This document shows positions 56,451-64,000 of a stretch of DNA of 64,000 nt, in pieces. Made by a program: the position numbers and the translations under genes. The stretch's first letter is position 1. Each line of letters begins with the position of its first letter. This DNA is from Spirometra erinaceieuropaei (Eukaryota > Platyhelminthes > Cestoda > Diphyllobothriidea > Diphyllobothriidae), in assembly GCA_902702965.1 (NCBI GenBank), contig CACRXP010000405.1, positions 418,287-482,286 of the forward strand, read 5' to 3'. Under the pieces are notes generated by a model that was given only the letters and a program-made list of their open reading frames with translations, did no database searches and was not told the DNA's origin.

Positions 56451-56879
56451 CGGAGAAGGGAGCAGCATGCCTCATAAAGAGTTAATTTTCGGGGACTGCG
56501 AGACATTAATCAAAACAGTTCGGAGCATCTCCGGACCATGATGATGAAGCCACTTTATATGTGTCATGTTGCGCTCTCTGTAGCACTTGTGGAACTGGAA
56601 GGGGAAGGAAAAAATGTGAGGTAGGGGGAGGAAGGGGGACAGAAGGGGATGATGAAGTCACTTTATGGGTTCATGAAATGCGCTGTATATCTGGTCATAT
56701 ACTATCGCCCTTTCGTAGGCTAGTACAGTTTCTGTTCCCGTTAACAAATTCCCTTCTTCATTAGTAAAGTTGTGCTCACCCATCGCCTTATTGAAAATGT
56801 CCCTCCCATTGTGAACTGAGCACGATATAGAGCCCCGCAGACAACTTCGAGACAACTAGTAGTATAGACGGAAAAATAT

Positions 56880-57080
56880 TCTCCACATAGAAAAGGGAGA
56901 CTGGAACGGTCGTTTCTGGCTTACTACCTGTCGTCAGCCAATCATAAGCTCTAACTCGCGTTCTGCCGACTAGGAGTCCAACAGATGTTTCGAGCCTAGG
57001 GTTCGGTTTGACCGGCTGATAACGGTGAAGAAGCCAGAAATGGCCGTTTCACCCCCTTTTCTCTTCGTAGGGTGTATTTT
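56880..57080. repeat. Degenerate head-to-head SINE-1 pair
   Basis: GTCGTTTCTGGCTTACTACC, CGTCAGCCAATCATA on one side and CTGATAACGGTGAAGAAGCC, AGAAATGGCCGTTTC on the other are inverted SINE-1 tails. The tRNA heads between them are nearly lost. Confidence 0.6.
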
Positions 57081-57559
57081 TCCGCCAATACTACTAGGTG
57101 ATGATGAGGGTATCCGGTGCGGTATGGTAATTCCGTTCCCATCCCCTTCCGTCCCCGCCTTTCCCTTCCCTCTCACTTCTTCCTTCCCCTTCCAGTTCAA
57201 CAAGTGCTACGGAGAGCGCGACATGACCACATATACAGTGTATTTCATGCACTCCTCATGGTGTTCTGGAGATTACCCGAAATCCTTTGCTTTGCATCTT
57301 GCAGTTCCTGAAAATTGTCACCTTATGGTGCATGCTATTGTAAGTCATAAACCCATTAGTTGGGTACAGTAAGTAGGCTATCCGGGAAACGAAGATAGAA
57401 GCATCCCAACAGTTACAAACTAGTAAATAAGAACAAAGCCGTTAGCAGGTAAAAATGCACGTGCTAGTTCTTTGTCTCATTCAAAGTTGTGCCAAGTTCT
57501 TTACTAAGCGTATTTTAACTGATTAAAACAAAACGGACTTAAATGTCACTAAACTACTG
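57081..57559. other. Unassigned sequence
   Basis: No gene was recognised; a pyrimidine-rich run (CCTTCC units) lies at 57130-57200. Confidence 0.4.
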
Positions 57560-57720
57560 CCCTCTCCGTAACGGTCGGCTGGACTTCAACTACGACCAGC
57601 ACAGATTACAGAACTCAAATCTTGTTACCGACTCAGGCCCCCTTAGAGTATCAGTGATTGTAAGCCAGTCCTATGAGGACATAGGGCACTGAATGCACCC
57701 TCAAAACGGAATGACTCGTT
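57560..57720 (-). repeat. Repeat D fragment, inverted
   Basis: The reverse complement matches 56300-56420 (GGGGCCTGAGTCGGTAACAA, TGTGCTGGTCGTAGT). Confidence 0.65.
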
Positions 57721-57997
57721 TAGATTAAACCATCTCCTTAAAGCCAGACTGCTCAGTTTTTCGGTAATTTACAGACTGATTACCAGAACAAAGTCAAGTA
57801 TTCTACTCTTCCTAGGTGTTATAGCAGATTTTAAAAAATGAATTATTCGAAACCTGCCATAACACCTGCGAATTACATGAGTCTGCTAGTCATCTGGTGG
57901 ATTCTCGAGGTATTACTTTGGAAATCCTGATTGGACAGTCAGCTTACTGTATCAGATTTGGTTGCTCCAGACGTTGCTGTAGGTTGGGCGGGTAAAC

Positions 57998-58140
57998 TTG
58001 ACCCAAATGTAATTATACTAGCGTCTTCCGGTGGGGCTTCATAGCTCAGATAGCTATAGCGTTGGCTGTACTTAAGCCTTCCCCTTGCTGTCGTGGGTTC
58101 GAATCCCACCCAGGCACCGAGTTTTTCACAGTTGGGTCAA
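57998..58140 (+). repeat. tRNA-like SINE-2 with terminal inverted repeats, copy 2
   Basis: CATAGCTCAGATAGCTATAG (A box) and GTGGGTTCGAATCCCACC (perfect B box) lie inside a unit bounded by TTGACCCAAATGT and ACAGTTGGGTCAA. It matches 15386-15518 inverted. The anticodon arm is not canonical, so it is not a working tRNA gene. Confidence 0.7.
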
Positions 58141-59885
58141 AATGGATTATAATCTTGCCCCCGATCCGAACCATTTAAGACATGCCATTGTGATTTCAAG
58201 GGCCTAACACGTCCAATACCTTCTTAAATCTCGGTGACCCTTTAAGAAAGCGCATTTAGTTATTCAGCAGGTGGCGAAATAATTTCGCGTATCTCCTTTC
58301 GCACAGAAGAGCGATTGTCCAATTCACCTTATCCTTTCCGCGAGAACAGCTGTTTTATCATAAGGCGATATGAACGTATAGGTAATCGATTACATTGTAA
58401 ACTTCACGCCTTCTGCGTTATTAAAAGTTATTGGCTTACGTGCTGCGTTCTCAAAAGTTAAGCAACGTGGTTCATACGGCTAATCATTCAACGCAGCCCT
58501 GTAGACTCTAATGAAAATTGAGCGTTATTGTCCTTTCTACTTTTGTCCGTTCAGTAGACGGTATTCATAACTTTTAACGGTTCAGATGTAAAGCGAAGGA
58601 CTTGCCACCTAGGCCAGTTAGCTTGCGTAAGCCTGTTATTCTTGCGTCCACTAGTGCAAATGAACTGAAATGTGACTCCATGGAGGGTCTGTGCTGATTG
58701 GATTTGATTGGAAGGCCGGCATGGTTTCGATTAGTAAACGTTCGGCCCACTAACCCTCGAAAGAACCAACCGCACCACTAGGACCATAGTCTTCCAGTCG
58801 TCTAAGAACTTGTTGGGTTTAAAGAAAGGTGCCAACATCAAGGGCTACAGTATACCAGGGTTGTGAAGGACGGCGAGCAACAGTGCATATGTAAACGCAT
58901 AGATTATCAATTTACTGAATCGGTATCCAGCCACGCCTGAAAGCCTGGCTGATTATTCTTTAGATTCGGGAGCCAGGCAATCTTAAAATGATATCGGTGG
59001 GCTTGATCCGGCTCTCCGACGAATCACATTAAAATTCTACGGTGGGACTATAGTAGTAAGCCAAAGATGATTGCATGAATTCGATAGTTGCAAGCTGGAG
59101 CTGTCAAAGCGACTCGGTGAGCTCAGTGATTCCACAAGGGTGACTCCATGCCAAGGCAGAGAAAAGCAATAGTTCTGCGATAGTTGATCGCCATCAACTC
59201 TGGTTGGTCCTCTCTCTTGCATGCAGTGTTTGTCTATCTAGTTCTGGATCCGACATTCCGGCCCTATGACCACAAAAAACTTCTAAAATGACTCAAAATT
59301 CTGAATTACTTCTTTATTATGCACAGCGGAAGTGGTTAAAATGGGAACCACGGTCGTTTTAATCGAGATCTCCTACGAAGGACAGAGTGCAGAGGCAAAC
59401 ATTTAGCGCAACAAACTTGCTGCCAACGGCGGCCTTCTCGTATTCAAGCCCAGTCGATTAACAACAAGTGCACTGCTTGCACTGAGAGTCATCCATCAGC
59501 TTGCCGAGACCGTGTCGACGATCGATATTTTAACGTCAACGCTTGGTCGCAGTTCCAGAAATTCCGGTGCGCGTACGCACCTCGCGCAGGGGCTGAAATC
59601 CTAAAAATCAGGCAATCAGTTTGATGGAGAGATTGCTGCCACCCCCTTCTGGGTCGCTTGTACATCCCAATGATGCAGTAAGTGTTGTCCAATTACCCCT
59701 GTCTCCCTGACCTTCGACTACCGAAATCCTCTTTTCAACTATCATAGTCTCGACCATTGGTGGTGAACCGACGTGATACGAACACGCAGCCTTTCGATGT
59801 GAAGACAGCGCTGCCATATTTAAGGACTCTGCCTACAAAGCTGTAGTAGGTGAAGACTGAATGGTGTACGAACGATGGCCATAGG
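58141..59885. other. Unassigned sequence
   Basis: No gene or repeat partner was recognised. Confidence 0.4.
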
Positions 59886-59889
59886 CACT

Positions 59890-60560
59890 GTTTTACGGAT
59901 CTGGTTAGGAAATATTGCCATTATCGCTGCAGGCTATGCTGTGCGTGCGACCCTGGCTGACACGACCTTCAGGTCCCCGTTCCGAATGGAAAGAGGAGAT
60001 GGACGCCAAAGCAAGCGTAAAGCAAGCGCCGAGTCAACAGACGACGGCCACAGGAAGAACTACCTGAAGTCTGGAGGGCCATTCCTTACATTAAAGGAGT
60101 CTCCGAGTCCGTTTCACGACTGTTACAACCCGCCAGGGTAGACATTGCCCATCGACCCCAGACAATAATTCGTCGCCGTTTGATGCAACCTAAGGACAGA
60201 TTGCCATCCACTGAAACCCCAGCATTTATCTATCAAATACGTTGCGACGATGGAGACTACAACTACGTTGGGAAAACCGGACGGAAATTGCAGACCCGCC
60301 TACATGAGCACAAACTGGCAACTCGGAGACTACACCCAAACTCACAGCTTGCGACTCACATCGGGGAAACTGGTCACAGTTTTGATTTTCAAGGAGCAGC
60401 CATCTTAGGCAGTGGCACCTCAAGGACAGAGCGTCTCACACTTGAGGCTTGATACTCAGGTGCCAAATCAATCAACAGGCATATAGACCATCCTTCGGCC
60501 TATAAAGTCCTACGTCACTGCAAATGCCGTGACGAAGACAAGACAGTCATACGGAGCCTA
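59890..60560 (+). pseudogene. Penelope-like element, GIY-YIG nuclease region
   Basis: AIPYIKGVSESVSRLLQP (about 60078), VDIAHRPQTIIRRRLMQPKD, then TPAFIYQIRCDDGDYNYVGK (GIY-YIG signature FIYQI/YVG), TGRKLQTRLHEHKLATR (catalytic Arg and His), SQLATHIGETGHSFDF, TERLTLEA and, after a TGA, YSGAKSINRHIDHPSAY. The TGA replaces the Trp seen in relatives. A frameshift separates the first part. It is a different lineage from 50851-52140 and the best-preserved nuclease in the window. Confidence 0.88.
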
Positions 60561-60781
60561 ACACTACCGAGCAAACACGGCCTGTCTACCAATTCTCCCA
60601 AAATCGGGACGCAAACGCAACTACCCCCAATTGCGGTGACGACACACAATACAGGAGGCCATCAACACTTACAGGCGACGACCAGTAGGCCAAGGCAGTG
60701 AAAAAAGAAAAAACCGATCAGCCCAAGGTCAACTAATCCGGCTGTTTATTCAAAAGTATGATCAATTTTTTAACTTAACGC

Positions 60782-60819
60782 TTTGATAATGGAGAGCTGC
60801 CCCAGCTCTTCGAAACGTC
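60782..60819 (+). ncRNA. Hammerhead-like motif, stem-II variant, copy 2
   Basis: TTGATAA (degenerate CTGATGA), an 8-bp stem GGAGAGCT/AGCTCTTC around a GCCCC loop, GAAACGTC. About 220 bases after the Penelope-like coding remnant. Same variant as 37183-37220. Confidence 0.45.
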
Positions 60820-61182
60820 AGCCCTGCAAGTCCCTAGATCCGGTGAGCACTTCATTTTCCCCGGAGGATAATATATTCTGTACAAAGAGAGTTGGCAGCC
60901 TGACGAAGGCGCATCCGGCGCCGAGTGAGCGACGTCCCCAGTGTGTGTGAGAGGCAGTCTGAAAGCGTGTGCTATGCCAGCATCAGCAAACCATGGCCCT
61001 CGTGGCCTGGTATGCGCTGGCAGTTCCCTGACACCTGGTTCCCTGCCGGTGGCTGTGTTCGCGCTCCCGCTGGGTATACAGGTGCCAGGCACGGCTGCCC
61101 AGTCATCATCCTCGCCCTTCTGACCCCCTGTTGAGGTGTTGCTGTTACAAGCGAAGATGCGAGTTCCAAGAAGTAGTTGATC

Positions 61183-61245
61183 AGAAGAAGAAGAAGAAGA
61201 AGAAGAAGAAGAAGAAGAAGAAGAAGAAGAAGAAGAAGAAGAAGC
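61183..61245. repeat. (AAG)n microsatellite
   Basis: About 60 bases of perfect AAG lie within the Penelope-like 3' end; homologous copies at 395 and 2170 have only a few GAAGAAG units. Confidence 0.97.
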
Positions 61246-61272
61246 GATCGCTGGAACAAGGGCTTTATTCGC

Positions 61273-61308
61273 CTGACGTTTCGAACTCTCACTCGAATCC
61301 ATCATCAG
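61273..61308 (-). ncRNA. Hammerhead-like motif, copy 6 (best core)
   Basis: Minus strand: CTGATGA, U, stem GGATTC/GAGTTC (6 of 6 with GU pairs) around GAGTGA, GAAA, CGTC. The core matches the hammerhead consensus CUGANGA...GAAA; stem III is minimal. Confidence 0.5.
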
Positions 61309-61867
61309 AGACAATGGCAGAAAAGGGTGACTCGTGCACAGGAAGTTGCTGTATTTATAGGATGCAGTCGCTAGGCCACCGCATATCTATAGTAATTAAC
61401 CGCGCTCCCCTTCATCAAGGATTGTTGCCCGCTGCTGCGCTAATTGCTTAATGGCCGGCATGCAAGTTGTTAATTGCCGAAATGTCATCACCCGTGTTGG
61501 ATGCTGGCGTGATGATGGCTCGGCCATCTGGCTCACCGGCTTGCGTGCTCCCCGAGTGGTCAATTACTTTGGCCAGCCTATGCCTCAGCACGGAATATGG
61601 AGTGGGGATGTCGTTGCACTTGTTGATAGACTGAGGTCCCGTGAACCATGACTCAAGCAACTCGCGGCTCACGCGATTATCCCCTCTCGCGAGAATTTCG
61701 GCCTCATCGAACTTGAATGTGTGGCCGAGTCTCGTCGAATGGGCCGCGACCTGAGAGTTGGCGTCATATCTCCGTACCGCTGCCGCGTGCTCGGCAATTC
61801 GCTTTCGGGGCAGTCTTCCAGTTTCTCCGACGTATTTGTTGGCGAAAAATCCTGGTCAAGCGTGTGT

Positions 61868-62118
61868 TGTGGACCAGGGGGTGTGGTGATACCCCCTATG
61901 TGCGGGTCCGGCCGTGCCAGCCACCTGCGCCCCCCCCCTCGCCTACGGTCTTTTTGACTCTATCTTGACACTGGGTCCAGGTGGAGGAGGAGGGGAGAGT
62001 GCGGTAGATGCTGCGAAAGTTCACTATTACTATAAAACAACCCACGCGCAAGTCATAGTGCCTGCTGTACCTTGCTGTGTAGCGCACGATGGACACAGTC
62101 GGAATCGACGGTCGAACT
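61868..62118 (+). repeat. ~450-bp dispersed repeat, 3' part
   Basis: GACCAGGGGGTGTGGTG, GGTCCAGGTGGAGGAGG, AGTGCGGTAGATGCTG and a GCGCACGATGGACA end match the other copies in order. Confidence 0.72.
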
Positions 62119-62176
62119 GTCGTCGTGTGTGAGGGAATGCGTCAAAGCGTCTTAAGCCAGGTAACGTCTGATTTGG

Positions 62177-62465
62177 CCTTGAATCTGATTGGCCAGTTGG
62201 AGATCCGAGTGGGCGAATGCCAGATAGCTTTGGTATGCACGTGCAGACACTCGTGAGAGGCCCAGCCTTGAGACAGGCGCTAGGAGTCGGGTCACTACCG
62301 GCACTCTCCTTGCTTAGATCAAACAGGGCATCTCTGACTCTACCTTGAATCTGATTGGCCACTTGGAGAACCGAGCGGGCGAATGCCAGACAGCCCTGGG
62401 GCGCACGTGCAGACACTCGTGAGAGGCCCAGCCTTGAGACGCAGGCGCTCGGAGTAGGGCCACCA
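62177..62465. repeat. Tandem duplication, 166-base period
   Basis: CCTTGAATCTGATTGGCCA starts at 62177 and 62343; both units continue with CGAATGCCAGA, GCACGTGCAGACACTCGTGA and GAGGCCCAGCCTTGAGAC. Confidence 0.85.
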
Positions 62466-62582
62466 CACCATCTCCAACACAATTAGCAGAGGACGAATTG
62501 TTCTACACAGGGATTCGAGAAGGTTTGCCAACAACTCCTTCGATTAGATTCAAAATTCCTCAATGTTCTTTATTTTCTAGGG

Positions 62583-62651
62583 CTGAAGAAGACGGCCAAG
62601 AAACATGGCTTCTTCCTCTCACGCATTGTGAAACTCGGGATGGGATTTTAA
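62583..62651 (+). CDS. Candidate terminal exon of an unknown gene
   Basis: A strong acceptor (ctttattttctag at 62568-62580) is followed by a frame LKKTAKKHGFFLSRIVKLGM, GF and TAA. I do not recognise the protein and find no upstream exon. It may be chance. Confidence 0.2.
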   Translation: MKKTAKKHGFFLSRIVKLGMGF

Positions 62652-64000
62652 TTTAACGAAGCCCTCCAGCCCGCTGGGATGTGAGGCGCCAAAAGTTGGC
62701 TCCGTCTACGAAAAACATCGCCTGCCTTCTCCTACCCACCTCTCGCATTTCCACGCCGCTCTTGGCATCTTATGCTACCGGAGATTTCTATACGGATTCA
62801 GTTGCAAATAGGACTGTCTCCGGTACAAAAGTGGCACAAGTTAATGCCGTTATCATGCCAGTGGAAGTGCATCAACGTCCAAATATCAGCTCGAGGAATC
62901 GTGAGACAGTTTAGACATTTCGTATTTGTAGAGTAAAATAAAAGGTCAAATGCGAAACGATGTCCAGAGTCGTAAGCCGACATACACCTCTCGACCAGAG
63001 ACCACCTGTCCAGCTGAAGGACGGAACATGGCCGAGAGACTCAAAACATTATTAGTCTTTGGAGCAAGAAAGCAAGAATTATGATGATCACAGGCCAACA
63101 GTCGCTAGAGCGGGAGTGAGTCAGACCCTCAAATATAAATATCTCTAAGTGAAGAAGACGAGGGGCCGAGCACCGGAACATTTTGTTTATTGTCCTGGCC
63201 TTTTGTGCGGATTTGTAACTCCCGCTTTCACCTTTTCTGACGAAAGAAGTCATTTCTGCCATCGTGCGCGGTTTCTATAGTAGGCTTCTCAAAAACCTTT
63301 CCGAGAAAGTACGCAGTTTCAGCAGAAAACACGTTTTTAAGGATGGACCAGGCCAGAACAGTAAGTTTTCTTGCTAAACCAAGCGGCACTCAAAAGTCGG
63401 AAGGCGGAATTTAGCATGATAGAGAGGTATGGGCATGTTTTAAGATAAGTCCAAAAGAGTTGCAGGGGTACCATTTCTCTGAAATGAATTATATTAGCAG
63501 ATAAGGATAATTACTTTTGTTGATATAGAACTGGTATCTGTTTGTGTATCGGGTAACGTTTATATTTGGATATAATTTCAAGAATTTGCAGTACACTTAG
63601 GCCGTCGGCGTCTGTCGTGTATATCTCATCAGACAGCCGCGCCAACCTCACATTTCCTTCGAATTCTGCAGAACTGTATCCGAGGTATTGACCTTGTCAG
63701 GCGTGTGCTGTGATGTCAAGGCATAGATCCATGGTACTTCACCAAAGTCATAATTCTAATATTCAACCAGACAGAGAAGACGACAAACTATTATCACAGT
63801 CGAGGAGAGAATATTGTAAACAGTCACCTGTTCTGCCTCACATCAGCAGCCTGTTGTCATGAGCTAAGAAAGCGCTTCGCCTGGGTCTGTACCGAATCTC
63901 GTGACCTTAACGATTATATGGGTTTAATGGACCCAAGAACGCCTTATGTGTACGCTCTTGGTACGATGAAGGGACCACCACCGTGACTGCAACGATTCTG
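62652..64000. other. Unassigned sequence
   Basis: No gene, RNA or clear repeat was recognised to the end of the window. Confidence 0.4.

Larger units (their letters stand above)
61140..61865 (-). mobile_element. Penelope-like element 3' end with GIY-YIG, copy C
   Basis: Minus strand from 61850: FANKYVGETGR (YVG of the nuclease), [58 protein letters not shown], then a 3' UTR, hammerhead-like motif at 61273-61308, an (AAG)n run and a tail (CTTGGAACTCGCATCTTCGC) shared with 360-430 and 2130-2190. The first nuclease motif is truncated by the neighbouring repeat. Confidence 0.85.

Noticed and set aside
58030..58120. Functional tRNA gene
   Set aside because: B box is perfect, but the anticodon arm and acceptor pairing are not canonical, and an inverted homologue at 15386-15518 shows it is a dispersed repeat.
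61131..61451. ORFs with poly-Lys, poly-Arg, poly-Leu or poly-Ser
   Set aside because: They are readings of the (AAG)n microsatellite in different frames.
1..64000. CRISPR arrays, bacterial operons, riboswitches
   Set aside because: The window is clearly eukaryotic (spliced genes, LINEs, SINEs); no regularly spaced short repeats of CRISPR type are present.

Overview
The window looks like nuclear DNA of a flatworm, probably a tapeworm. The reasons are spliced genes with GT-AG introns of very uneven size (one only 32 bases), and a background made almost entirely of decayed Penelope-like elements, APE-type and CR1/jockey-like non-LTR retrotransposons, tRNA-derived SINEs and long inverted-repeat elements. 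The lineage is an inference from that repeat mix and gene style; I cannot confirm species. There are two assembly gaps (N runs), 16727-16908 and 33079-33661.

Two host genes can be rebuilt exon by exon. (1) A class I sirtuin (SIRT2/SIRT3 type, closest in motif detail to SIRT3) on the + strand runs from before base 1 to the first gap, in six visible exons: 2-27, 5813-6048, 6707-6807, 12807-13089, 14959-15050, 16247-16726. Exon phases agree at every junction. (2) A complete SDF2/SDF2L1-type ER protein on the - strand has exons 26813-26762, 26729-26569, 25269-25092, 23487-23406 and 19723-19546. They join in frame to 216 codons with a signal peptide, three MIR-like repeats and a C-terminal RDEL. 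The two genes converge tail to tail. No other host gene is convincing; one short candidate terminal exon sits at 62583-62651.

Layout. 1-16.7 kb: sirtuin exons, with introns holding Penelope-like 3' ends (360-860, 2126-2710), APE-type LINE relics (1309-2070, 3470-4935, 6895-7010, 13287-13790), a 970-bp foldback element (8815-9784), a second foldback family (11805-12400), SINEs and a ~450-bp dispersed repeat. 17-27 kb: more of that repeat, a LINE relic, then the SDF2 gene with a SINE pair and two foldback copies in its last intron. 28-39.4 kb: a nest of CR1/jockey-like retrotransposon copies on both strands, including one open 3' reverse-transcriptase frame (33850-35400). 40-48.8 kb: a promoter-like block with heat-shock-element motifs, a Penelope relic, SINE arrays nested in a foldback element, and a repeat interrupted by another Penelope fragment. 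48.8-64 kb: further Penelope copies, the uninterrupted partner of the 45-47 kb repeat, microsatellites and unannotated sequence.

The most interesting signal is a recurring hammerhead-ribozyme-like motif (CTGANGA, a 6-8 bp stem, GAAA, then GTC) near Penelope-like 3' ends, with partly compensatory stem changes between copies. Most elements are broken, so they are probably passengers that enlarge the introns of the two host genes.
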